From a bacterium (GTDB lineage Bacteria; Bacteroidota; Ignavibacteria; SZUA-365), in contig JAHLLD010000002.1 in the NCBI GenBank assembly GCA_020444325.1, forward strand, positions 460,984-524,983: a stretch of 64,000 nucleotides of DNA. The letters run 5' to 3'. Position numbers and translations under genes: made by a program. Under the pieces are notes generated by a model, which saw only the letters and a list, made by a program, of their open reading frames with translations, did not search any database and was not told the DNA's origin. The first letter of the stretch is position 1, and every line of letters begins with the position of its first letter. Positions 34,846 through 44,300 of this stretch are shown here, piece by piece.

Positions 34846-36115
34846 CGCTGGCGGGCTCTGCATCATGCGCGGCAGGCCGCTTATCGGCGACGAATAGCCA
34901 CAGTACTGCGGAGATGGCGAGCGAGATGGCGGCGATGATGAAGATGATGTTCTTGTCTGCGGCGTTTTTGATGACGATGCCGAGGCCGAGGGAAACGACG
35001 AGCTGAGGGAGGACGACGGAGAGGTTGAAAATGCCCATGAAGAAGCCCATGCGCTCGCGGCGGACGTTCTCGGACATGATGGCGAAGGGCAGGCTGACAA
35101 CGGCAGCCCAGCCCACACCGGCAACGGCCATAAGTACGTAGAGGGCGAGTACGGTCTTGCCGATGAGCACAATGCCCAGGTAGCCGACTGCCATAATGGC
35201 GACGGCAATCATGTGCACGCGGACGCGTCCCATGCGTTCTGCGAGGGGCTCGAGTACGAGAACGGGAAGCACGAAGCCTACGGTGTTGAGGATGAGGAAG
35301 GAGATGCTGATGATCTGGCCTGTTTCGAAATCCGTCCCCGGCGCGAGTTTCTGCTGGATGTAGGCGATGATGTACACAAACATGGTCTGTATGCCCAGCC
35401 AGGAAAACGCGTGTGCAAAGTAGATACGCAGCAGCTGTCCCCAGTTGGTGGACTGCGGACCAGTCGCTGCAGTTTCATCACTCGACTCGTCTTCGACTTC
35501 CTGCGTTTCTTCTTCCTCAATAAACAGTGGGGGAAGGATGGAGAACAGCAGCACGACAACAGCTCCGGCGTATATCAGCACGTAGTTACCGAGTGTTGCA
35601 CCGACGGCGTATGCGGCGACGCCAAAGAATCCGGAGATGGTCTGCATCCAGGTGTATCCGCGGGTGCGGGGATTGCCGTCGGGAGTGACGTCGGCAATGA
35701 TCGAGCGGGTGGGATTGAAACTGATGTTGATGGCGAGATCAAGCGTGAGCGCGACGGTGATGGCCACGCCGAGTATGCCGTCGAAACCGAGTGCCGAACT
35801 GATGTGATGGATGTTCGGCAGTGCGATGAGCATGAGCGCAGCAAGAACACCGCCAATGAGGATGAACGGCCTCCGGCGACCGCCCCAGAACCAGACCCTG
35901 TCGCTGATGAGTCCGATAATTACCTGACCGAAGATGCCGGCGAGGGGACCCGCTGCCCAGACAATACCGATCTCATGAATGTCGAGTCCGTATTGCGTAC
36001 TCAGTATCCAGCTCAGCGCTGCAATCTGTATCGAAAGCGCGAAGCCCATTGCCGTCGCAGGGAGACTGAGCAGGGCGTAGAAGGAATTGCTGAGCCGTTT
36101 CTGAATGTCGAGCAT
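34829..36115 (-). CDS. Second MFS sugar carrier of the SUT/SLC45-like group
   Basis: 428 residues, about twelve membrane segments, with the signature GGRRRPFI in the loop between helices 2 and 3. A charged insert (EEEETQEVEDESSDE) marks the central loop between the two halves. It is the last gene of a leftward operon after the MalE-MalF fusion and malG (18-base gap), so it is likely an alternative carrier for the same sugar or an exporter. The start has a GAGGAG site. The C-terminal codons come from a repeat element (see the palindrome here). Confidence 0.8.
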   Translation of the reverse strand: MLDIQKRLSNSFYALLSLPATAMGFALSIQIAALSWILSTQYGLDIHEIGIVWAAGPLAGIFGQVIIGLISDRVWFWGGRRRPFILIGGVLAALMLIALPNIHHISSALGFDGILGVAITVALTLDLAINISFNPTRSIIADVTPDGNPRTRGYTWMQTISGFFGVAAYAVGATLGNYVLIYAGAVVVLLFSILPPLFIEEEETQEVEDESSDETAATGPQSTNWGQLLRIYFAHAFSWLGIQTMFVYIIAYIQQKLAPGTDFETGQIISISFLILNTVGFVLPVLVLEPLAERMGRVRVHMIAVAIMAVGYLGIVLIGKTVLALYVLMAVAGVGWAAVVSLPFAIMSENVRRERMGFFMGIFNLSVVLPQLVVSLGLGIVIKNAADKNIIFIIAAISLAISAVLWLFVADKRPAAHDAEPASDGKME

Positions 36116-36133
36116 GCGCTCCTCGCGAAGTGA

Positions 36134-36970
36134 TTAACCCTTGACGCTGCCGAGTGTGAGTCCGCTCACCAGCCATCGGCTGAGAAACAGAAACAGCAGC
36201 ACGGCGGGAATGCTGACGAGCAATGCGCCGGCGGAGTACAGTCCCCATTCCGTGCTCATGTTGGACTGAAACATCTTGAGTCCGATCGGCAGTGTGAACA
36301 TGTCTTCGTAATACAGTACCTGTGCCGCGACGACGTATTCGGTCCACGCAGCCATGAAGGAAAAGAGCGCCGTAATCACCAGCGCCGGCGCCGCCAGCGG
36401 CAGTACCACGCGGTAGAACGAACCAAAGCGTCCGAGTCCGTCAATACGCGCTGCTTCTTCCAGGCTGAAGGGTATGGTGTCGTAATACCCTTTCATCTGC
36501 CAGACGCAAAATGGGAGTGCGGTGGAAGAGTAAATGATGATGAGTCCCACAAAACTGTTGATCAGCTGCAGCTTCGCCATCATGATATACAGCGGCAGCA
36601 GCAGCATGGTCGCGGGAAACATCTGCGTGATAAGCAGGCTCAGCATTCCCGCCCGTCGGCCCGGAAAGCGAAATCGCGAGAACGCATATCCCGCCGTCGA
36701 CGCAAGTGTGACACCGGTGAGCACAACCACCACGGTGACGAAAAAGCTGTTCCACACCCAGGTCAGGAACGGCCGTTCCGTCAGCAGTTCGATGTAATTA
36801 TCCAATGTCGCGTTGTCGGGTATGATGGCCAGGCTGCTGCTCAACAAGGTGGATTCAGGACGCAGGCTGATACTCAGCACCTGAAGAATGGGGAAGACAG
36901 CGATGGCGACGAAGAAAATCACCACGATGTAGACAAAGGCCAGGAAGAGGGGAGAATCTTTTTTCTGCAT
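36134..36970 (-). CDS. malG: ABC sugar transporter permease, MalG type
   Basis: 278 residues from the ATG at 36970, one base after the MalE-MalF stop; the frame is open upstream within that gene. Six membrane segments and the EAA loop (SLEEAARIDGLGRFGSFYRVVLPLAAPAL) that docks the ATPase. It ends SGLTLGSVKG, the usual MalG C-terminus. It pairs with the MalF part of the fused upstream protein to form the membrane channel. Confidence 0.92.
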   Translation of the reverse strand: MQKKDSPLFLAFVYIVVIFFVAIAVFPILQVLSISLRPESTLLSSSLAIIPDNATLDNYIELLTERPFLTWVWNSFFVTVVVVLTGVTLASTAGYAFSRFRFPGRRAGMLSLLITQMFPATMLLLPLYIMMAKLQLINSFVGLIIIYSSTALPFCVWQMKGYYDTIPFSLEEAARIDGLGRFGSFYRVVLPLAAPALVITALFSFMAAWTEYVVAAQVLYYEDMFTLPIGLKMFQSNMSTEWGLYSAGALLVSIPAVLLFLFLSRWLVSGLTLGSVKG

Positions 36971-36971
36971 A

Positions 36972-39287
36972 TCAATACACCGTTTCCGTTGCCGAAGTGC
37001 GACGCATGAACAGCAGGCTCCATCCCGCAAGCAGCAGGAATATCACGAAACTGAATGCGGCAGCGTATCCGTAGCGATAGAGATTGAACGCCGCGCGGTA
37101 CACGTAGCTGACAAGGATGTGCGTGGAGTCCGCCGGTTGTCCGCCATTCGTCACCAGCCACACAATGTTGATGTTGTTGAATGTCCACACGATGCCCAGC
37201 GTAATTGCCGGAATCATCACGGGTTTGAGCAGGGGCACCGTGACATTCCAGAACTGCTTCCACGGCGAGGCACCGTCAATTTCGGCAGCTTCGTACAGCT
37301 CGCGGGGAATGGACTGCATTGCTCCAAGCGCGATCACCATCATGAAGGGGAAGCCCAGCCAGATATTCGTGATGATAGCCGCAGCGAAGGCCAGCGTCTC
37401 ATCCGTCAGCCAGGGCAGCGGCGCCGTTCCGAATACCGCTCCGAGCAGTGCATTGATGGCACCACTGTCGGTGTTGAACATGCCGCGCCAGGTGAGTGCG
37501 GTGATGTACTGCGGTACGGCCCAGGGGAGGATGAGCAATATGCGGAACAGGGATTTTCCCGGGAGCCGGCGGTTGAGAAGCACGGCGAGGAATACGCCGA
37601 TCACGACGTGAAAGAAGACGTTGACGAAAGTCCAGATTAGCGTCTTGATGAACACGCCGTAAAACTCCGCATCGAACATCGCGCCGGCAGCGGCGGAAGT
37701 GCTGCCACCCTCGCCGTTGAGTGTTGCAACAAAGCGATCGATGCCGAACACGCGTCCGTATTGCTCGAAGCCAACAATGCTCCAGTCATTGACCGTACGC
37801 ATGCTCATGTTGGAGAGGGAAATAACGAGGTTGTAGAAGAACGGATACACCACGACACCGAACATCAGTACGGCGGCGGGCAGTATCATCAGCAGTCCGA
37901 AGCGCGCATCCGTGGTCGCCGTGCTGCCAGGATTGCGCAGCAGGGGAAGCACGCCGTTGCGGATGAGCAGGAAGAGGGCGAGCAGGACGAGCAGTACGAC
38001 CGTGACGTTGAAAAGAAATTGCGGCAGGGCGGAAGGATGCTCGTCGGCGCCTTCATTCATCTCGCGGATTTTCTGCAGCGCAAGCCGCTGCATTTCCTTC
38101 GCGGCTGCAGGTGCGGTGATGTTGCCGCCGAGGACGTTCTGATACGGGGGACGCATGGCATCCCATACCGCGCGCATCTCGGGGATGAGCGGTGAGGCTT
38201 TGCCCACGCGCACCATTTCGACGGAGACGCGAATGAAGGGATCACCCGTGACCGAAGGGTCCGCCTGCGCCGCGAGCAGGGAAGGTATGGTCTTGAGTTC
38301 GTGCGAGAACTGCACCTGCGTCTCTTTCGATAGCATGAAACGCAGGAAGGTGCGGACCGCTTCGAGCTTTTCACCTTCGAGTGAGGCGTTGAGAAAATAG
38401 CCCTTCGTGGTGACCAGCGGAGCGCAGCGCAGTCCGGTCTCCGTATTTACCGGCAGCAGGGCCAGCGCGAAGTCGTTACCGAGCTGGTCGACGTAGCGTC
38501 CCCAGGACCATGGACCATTGATGATCATCGCCGCGCGTCCCTCGAGGAACATGCTTTCCGCGATCTCATAATCGCTCTCGCGGGGAATGATGCGATAGCG
38601 GTCGCGAAGATCGCGGACGAATTCAAATGCCTTTACGGCGGCGGGATTGTCGAGTGTCGGTTGCTCGTTTTCATCGAGCACCCAGCCACCGAAGGAGGTA
38701 TAGAACGGCATGAAGAAAAACGGCTCGGTGTAATTCCACACGAGTCCATACTGATCGATCACACCATCTCCATCAGTATCCACGGTCAGCCGTCGTCCGT
38801 ACTCGATGAGTTCGTCCAGCGTCCGGGGAGCGCGATCAAGCCCCGCCTCAGCGAAGAGTTTGCGGTTCCAACCCAGCGCGAGATGATTGCCGATCTCATC
38901 GCCAAGCTGGTAGAGTTTTCCGTTGTAGCGTGTGAGGGCTTTCTGATCGAAGCCTGCCAGGAAGCTCTCGGGGAAGAGGTCGTTGAGGGGACGAATGATG
39001 TGCATCGATTCGAAGGCGCCGACATAGTCGCTCGGACCATATACCAGTTCGGGTCCCCCTCCGGTAAACGCCGCTGCAGCCTGGAAGGAAGAGCGCAGTT
39101 CCTCGGTTTCCTTGAACAGCTCGAGCACACGGATGCCGGGATGCAGCTGTTCGAATTCCGCGATGCGTGCGGCAAGGACGCGACGGGCGTCGGGACGCAT
39201 CTGGTCCCACAGGTGTATCTCCACCTGGGCCCGCGCGGGTTGCACGCAGAACGCAAGAACTATGAAGAAGAGGGAAAAATTGCGCAT
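36972..39287 (-). CDS. malF: Fused sugar-binding protein and permease (MalE-MalF)
   Basis: 771 residues from the ATG at 39287, which begins the signal peptide RNFSLFFIVLAFCVQPARAQ; a GTG 24 bases upstream is less likely. Residues 22-410 form a family 1 extracellular solute-binding protein (LWDQMRPDARRVLAARIAEFEQ, RAAMIINGPWSWG, PLVTTKGYFLN). A linker and a membrane helix (FNVTVVLLVLLALFLLI, near 430) join it to a MalF-type permease with helices from about 465 and the EAA loop ELYEAAEIDGASPWKQFWNVTVP. The binding domain is thus tethered to its own channel in the periplasm. Fusions of this kind are known but uncommon. The 1-base gap to malG shows co-translation. Confidence 0.92.
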   Translation of the reverse strand: MRNFSLFFIVLAFCVQPARAQVEIHLWDQMRPDARRVLAARIAEFEQLHPGIRVLELFKETEELRSSFQAAAAFTGGGPELVYGPSDYVGAFESMHIIRPLNDLFPESFLAGFDQKALTRYNGKLYQLGDEIGNHLALGWNRKLFAEAGLDRAPRTLDELIEYGRRLTVDTDGDGVIDQYGLVWNYTEPFFFMPFYTSFGGWVLDENEQPTLDNPAAVKAFEFVRDLRDRYRIIPRESDYEIAESMFLEGRAAMIINGPWSWGRYVDQLGNDFALALLPVNTETGLRCAPLVTTKGYFLNASLEGEKLEAVRTFLRFMLSKETQVQFSHELKTIPSLLAAQADPSVTGDPFIRVSVEMVRVGKASPLIPEMRAVWDAMRPPYQNVLGGNITAPAAAKEMQRLALQKIREMNEGADEHPSALPQFLFNVTVVLLVLLALFLLIRNGVLPLLRNPGSTATTDARFGLLMILPAAVLMFGVVVYPFFYNLVISLSNMSMRTVNDWSIVGFEQYGRVFGIDRFVATLNGEGGSTSAAAGAMFDAEFYGVFIKTLIWTFVNVFFHVVIGVFLAVLLNRRLPGKSLFRILLILPWAVPQYITALTWRGMFNTDSGAINALLGAVFGTAPLPWLTDETLAFAAAIITNIWLGFPFMMVIALGAMQSIPRELYEAAEIDGASPWKQFWNVTVPLLKPVMIPAITLGIVWTFNNINIVWLVTNGGQPADSTHILVSYVYRAAFNLYRYGYAAAFSFVIFLLLAGWSLLFMRRTSATETVY

Positions 39288-39332
39288 GAAATTGTGCCGG
39301 TTTGAAAACACAAAAATCTAGTCCAAACCGGG

Positions 39333-39371
39333 CCAAAAGACAAGAAAGGCAGCGGTTTTCGCCGCTGCCTT
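39333..39371 (-). terminator. Rho-independent terminator of bipA
   Basis: Read leftward, AAGGCAGCGG (39371-39362) pairs exactly with CCGCTGCCTT (39355-39346) across a 6-base loop, followed by a T-rich tail (TTTCTTGTCTTTT counting the end of the stem). It lies 26 bases after the bipA stop codon. Confidence 0.75.
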
Positions 39372-39396
39372 CCATGGAACTTTCGCATTGCTGCGA

Positions 39397-41226
39397 TCAG
39401 CTGTCGGCCACAATTTTATCCCCACGCTGACGATGCCGGTCGAGTGAGGAGAGTGTGGATTTGCGCAGCCGGATGTTCTTCGGCGTCACTTCCACCATTT
39501 CGTCATCACGGATGAATTCGATGGCATGTTCCAGCGTCATGGGAACGACGGGAGTGAGGGAAATGGCATCCTCTTTCGTAGACGAGCGCATATTGGTGAG
39601 CTTCTTGGGCTTGCACGCGTTCACATCGATATCGCCTTCACGGTTGTGTTCGCCGACAATCATTCCTTCATACACCGGCGTGGTCGGTTCGATGAAAATT
39701 GTACCGCGCGGCTCGAGATTGTAAAGCGCATAGCCCGTGGCATCACCCGCGCGATCAGCCACTATCGAGCCGCTCATACGCGTGGGAAAATCGCCGCGGT
39801 ACGGTTCGTATCCATCCAGATACGAGCTCATGATCCCCGTGCCTTTCGTATCAGTGAGGAATTCACTGCGATAGCCGATGAGTCCACGGGAGGGAATGGA
39901 AAACTCGATGCGTACGCGTCCATTCCCGTGATTCACGAGATTCATCATGCGTCCTTTGCGCTGCGACAGCTTTTCGGTCACAATGCCGGTGAAAGTTTCT
40001 TCGCAGTTAATGATCAGGTGCTCGATGGGTTCGAGCAGCTTGCCGTTTTCCTCGTGGTAAATCACGTGGGGACGCCCCACACTCATCTCATAGCCTTCGC
40101 GGCGCATGGTCTCGACGAGGATGGCCATCTGGAACTCCCCGCGTCCCTTGACGATGAAAGAGTCCGCCGTGTCACCGTCCTCCACCTGCAGTGCGACATT
40201 CGAGAGCGTTTCCCTTATCAGGCGTTCGCGCAGTTTTCCCGATTGCACGAACTTTCCTTCCTTGCCGGAGAAGGGAGAGGAATTGATGGCGAAGAGCATG
40301 GAAATCGTCGGTTCGTCGACCGTCAGGCGTGGAAGGGCAACGGGACGGTCAGCGGTACAGATGGTGTCGCCAATGTGTACGTCCTCGATGCCTGCAAGTA
40401 TGGCGATGTCGCCAGCGGACACTTCCTCGGTTTCACTGATGCCGATGCCGTCGTAGGTCTGAATCTTGGAAATGCGCAGGGGACGCGCCTGTCCGTCGGG
40501 ACCGATACACACGAGTGCGTCGTTCTGCCGGGTGCTGCCGTTGAACACGCGGCCGATAGCCAGCCGGCCGACGTAATCGGAATAATCGAGATCGGATACC
40601 AGCATCTGGAACGGGGCATCCGCGTCGTAGTCAGGACCCGGAATGACTTCCATGATGGTCTCGAACAGCGGTGTGAGGTTTGTGCCCGGATCGTCGAGAC
40701 TGCGCGAGGCGCGTCCTTCTTTTCCCACTGCATAAAGCACGGGGAAATCAATTTGTTCGTCCGATGCGTCGAGTTCAATGAAGAGATCGTAAACCTCCTG
40801 CAGCACCTCGTCGGGACGTGCATCCTTGCGATCGATCTTGTTGACGACCACGATAATGCGCTTGCGCGCTTCCAGTGCCTTCTTGAGAACGAAACGCGTC
40901 TGGGGCAGGGGACCCTCGGAGCTGTCCACCAGAAGGATGGCGCCATCGACCATGACCAGCGCACGTTCAACCTCGCCGCCGAAATCGGCGTGACCAGGTG
41001 TATCGAGTATATTGATCTTTGCGTCTTTCCAGTGCACCGAGCAGTTCTTCGCCGAGATGGTGATCCCGCGCTCGCGCTCGAGATCCATACTGTCCATCAC
41101 GCGATCTTCCACATCCTGATTTTCGCGAAACAACCCGCTCTGCCGGAACATATGATCCACCAGCGTGGTCTTGCCATGATCCACATGCGCGATAATAGCA
41201 ATATTGCGAATAGTGGAATTGTGCAT
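39397..41226 (-). CDS. bipA: Translational GTPase BipA/TypA
   Basis: 609 residues from the ATG at 41226 with AAAGGA 6 bases upstream; E. coli BipA has 607. G1 AHVDHGKTT, G2/G3 (ERGITISAKN and DTPGHADF), G4 NKID and G5 follow the family order, then domain II (GRVFNGSTRQNDALVC), EF-G-like domains III and V, and the BipA C-terminal domain (LTPVVPMTLEHAIEFIRDDEMVEVTP). It acts on the 50S ribosomal subunit, helping assembly and growth under stress or cold. Confidence 0.96.
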   Translation of the reverse strand: MHNSTIRNIAIIAHVDHGKTTLVDHMFRQSGLFRENQDVEDRVMDSMDLERERGITISAKNCSVHWKDAKINILDTPGHADFGGEVERALVMVDGAILLVDSSEGPLPQTRFVLKKALEARKRIIVVVNKIDRKDARPDEVLQEVYDLFIELDASDEQIDFPVLYAVGKEGRASRSLDDPGTNLTPLFETIMEVIPGPDYDADAPFQMLVSDLDYSDYVGRLAIGRVFNGSTRQNDALVCIGPDGQARPLRISKIQTYDGIGISETEEVSAGDIAILAGIEDVHIGDTICTADRPVALPRLTVDEPTISMLFAINSSPFSGKEGKFVQSGKLRERLIRETLSNVALQVEDGDTADSFIVKGRGEFQMAILVETMRREGYEMSVGRPHVIYHEENGKLLEPIEHLIINCEETFTGIVTEKLSQRKGRMMNLVNHGNGRVRIEFSIPSRGLIGYRSEFLTDTKGTGIMSSYLDGYEPYRGDFPTRMSGSIVADRAGDATGYALYNLEPRGTIFIEPTTPVYEGMIVGEHNREGDIDVNACKPKKLTNMRSSTKEDAISLTPVVPMTLEHAIEFIRDDEMVEVTPKNIRLRKSTLSSLDRHRQRGDKIVADS

Positions 41227-41260
41227 AATGAGTCCTTTATTTGCTGACATTTTTGGAGTG

Positions 41261-41370
41261 AAGAGGAACGCAGATTATCACAGAGTTGTCGCAGATTATC
41301 GCAGGCGTATTTTTTTCAGTTTATACCTGCGAAAATCTGCGTTTCATCAGCGAAAATCTGCGTTCCTCTT
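41261..41370. repeat. Long palindrome of the CGCAGATT/TTCGC family
   Basis: AAGAGGAACGCAGATT (41261-41276) pairs exactly with 41355-41370. Inside, CGCAGATT (41290-41297) pairs with 41334-41341, and GCAGG with CCTGC. The element fills the gap between the end of the 2-oxoglutarate dehydrogenase gene and the start of bipA and may act as a terminator. The region at 46962-47053 is related in sequence. Confidence 0.8.
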
Positions 41371-41374
41371 AATA

Positions 41375-44300
41375 TTAACTGAATGCTTCCTTCACGAGTT
41401 TTTTCTGTTCGATGTCGTGGAGGGTGCCGCTGCCGGCTGCGGGGGATCCGCTGTTGACGCGTCCCACGAAGCGGAAGTGATAGGGCGTCTGCAGAGCGTC
41501 GCCGAGCTCGGCATAGACGAAATTCCATGATCCCATGTTGCGCGGTTCTTCCTGCACCCAGCGGATGTCGCGTGCGTGCGGGTATTTCTTGAAGATCTCC
41601 TCGAGATCCTCGTGCGGGAAGGGATAGAGCTGCTCGAGACGTACGATGGCGGTGTCTTCGATTTCATTCTCATCGCGGTATTTCGCGAGATCGTAATAGA
41701 CCTTGCCCGTGCAGAGCAGGATGCGATGTGGATCCGCGGGTGCTGTCGGGTCGTCGAGAATGAAGTTGAAGCGTCCGTTCTCGAATTCCTCGGCAGGACT
41801 CTTGGCCACCGGTGCACGCAGCATGCTCTTCGGGGTGAGGACGACGAGCGGCTTGCGGTCCTTCAGCAACGCCTGGCGGCGGAGCAGGTGGAAATACTGC
41901 GCGGTCGTCGACGGTGCGGTAATACGCAGGTTGTTCTCCGCGCACAGCGTCAAAAAGCGCTCAAGACGCGCACTCGAGTGTTCGGGACCCTGTCCTTCAT
42001 ACCCATGCGGCAGCAGCATGACGAGTCCGTTCTGCTGACCCCACTTGTCCTCCGCAGCTGCGATGAACTGGTCAATGATGATCTGTGCACCGTTGACGAA
42101 GTCCCCGAACTGCGCTTCCCAGATCACGAGAGAATCGGGACGTGAGACGCTGTAGCCGTATTCGAATCCGAGCACGGCGTATTCCGAGAGCAGGGAATCG
42201 TACGGTGTGTATTGCTTCTGCGATTCGCGAATGTTGTTGAGCGGTATGTATTCCTTGCCGGTTTCGTAATCAACGAGAACGGAGTGGCGATGACTGAAGG
42301 TGCCGCGCCTGCTGTCCTGACCCGAAAGACGTACGGAGATATTTTCCAGCAGCAGCGAACCGAAGGCCAGGGCTTCGCCCGTCGCCCAGTCCACCATCCC
42401 GCCATCGAGCACCCCGATTCTTCCTTCAATCAAACGCTTGAGCTTGGGATGCGGAGTAAAACTGTCGGGGAAGGTCGTCAGCGCGCGCATGATTTCGTCG
42501 AGCACGCCGCGTTCGACGCCCGTGTCGACGCGCTTGCCGACGGTTTCTTCGATTTCGCGGAACACATGGTCCATGTCCACTTCCGGGGGACCCGCTTCCT
42601 TCGTGCTGTCGAAGGCGCGTTCGATGGACTGGTGGAAATACTCCAGTGCATCCTCAGCATCCTTGATGGTGATATCGCCGCGATTGACGAGCGCTTCGGT
42701 GTAGAGCTTCCGCACCGAACGTTTCTCCTTGATCTTGGAGTACATCAGCGGCTGCGTGTAACTGGGATCGTCGCCCTCGTTGTGTCCGTGCTTGCGATAG
42801 GAAATCAGATCCACCACAACATCTTTCTTGAAGGCGGCGCGGAATGCGAAGGCCAGTTCGATAACGCGCACAGCTGCCTCGGGATCCTCACCGTTGACAT
42901 GGAAAATCGGCGCCTGCACCATTTTTGCAACGTCCGTCGCATACTGGCTCGAGCGCGCATCCTGCGGCGAGGTGGTAAAGCCGATGCCGTTGTTCACGAC
43001 AATGTGAATCGTACCACCTGTGCGGTAGCCTTTCAGCATGCTGAAGTTCAGCGTCTCGGCCACGACACCCTGACCGGCAAACGCCGCGTCGCCGTGCACG
43101 AGCACAGGCATGACGAGATTGCGGTCGGCATCATCCTTGATGTCCTGCAGTGCGCGCGTGATGCCTTCCACCACCGGATCCACCGCTTCGAGATGCGAGG
43201 GATTGGAGGCGAGTGTGACTTTAAGCTGCTTGCCGTCGGGACTGTTGTATTTCCCACTGGCGCCGAGGTGATACTTCACATCACCCGAACCCTGCATCGA
43301 GTCGGGATCGAGATCGCCCTCGAATTCCGTGAAGATCTTTTCATAGCTCTTGCCGAGGATATTGGCGAGCACGTTCAGTCGTCCCCTGTGCGCCATACCC
43401 ATGACAACATCCTCTATCCCGTGATTCACGGCTTCATTGAGCAGGGCATCGAGCACGGGGATCAGCGTTTCGGAACCTTCCAGGCTGAAGCGTTTGTGTC
43501 CGATGTACTTCGTGTGAAGGAAGCGCTCGAAAGCTTCGGCGACATTGAGCATACCGAGGATGCGATGCTTGCGCGCATTGTCCATCCATGTGCTGCGGCT
43601 TTTCCCTTCCATGCGTTCCTGAATCCATCGTTTCTGCGTGGGATCCTGGATGTGCATGTACTCCACGCCGATCGTGCGGCAATAGGTTTCGCGAAGAATT
43701 TCCAGGATGTCGCGCAGCTTCATGCGTTCGCGTCCCGCGAGTCCGAGCGTGAGAAATTCACGATCATAATCCCACAGTGAAACGTCATACTGTTCGGGAT
43801 CGAGTTCGCTGTGCAATTCAACTTCCGTCTGCAGGGGATTGAGGTAGGCCTGCAGGTGTCCCCGCACGCGGTACATGTTGATCAGCTGCAGCACCCGTGC
43901 CTGTTTTTCAACGAGTCCGTGAGAGCCACCAGGACCATCGAACTGCGGGTTGATATCCCGCGTGAGCTTGATATGGGGATAGGGAATCTTGAGGTTCTCG
44001 AAAATCTCCTCGTAGAAGCCGTCCGACCCTGTCAGCAGCTTATGCAGCGTATCGAGGAAGAGACCGCTCTCGGCGCCCTGGATGACGCGGTGATCGTACG
44101 TGCTGGTTACCGTCATCGTTTTGCTGATACCCAGCGTCGCCAGCGTACGCGGATCGGCGTCCTGGTATTCCGGGGGATACGCGATGTTGCCGATTCCGAG
44201 GATGACGCTTTGTCCCTGCATCAGCCGGGGAATGGAAAATACAGTGCCGATCATGCCGGGATTGGTGATTGTAGCCGTCGTTCCCTGGAAATCATCCGGC

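Noticed and set aside
39526..41247. 573-codon open frame on the plus strand opposite bipA
   Set aside because: The minus-strand product is a full BipA with all GTPase motifs. The opposite frame has no family pattern and is rich in His, Arg and Asp, as expected of a shadow frame in G+C-rich DNA.
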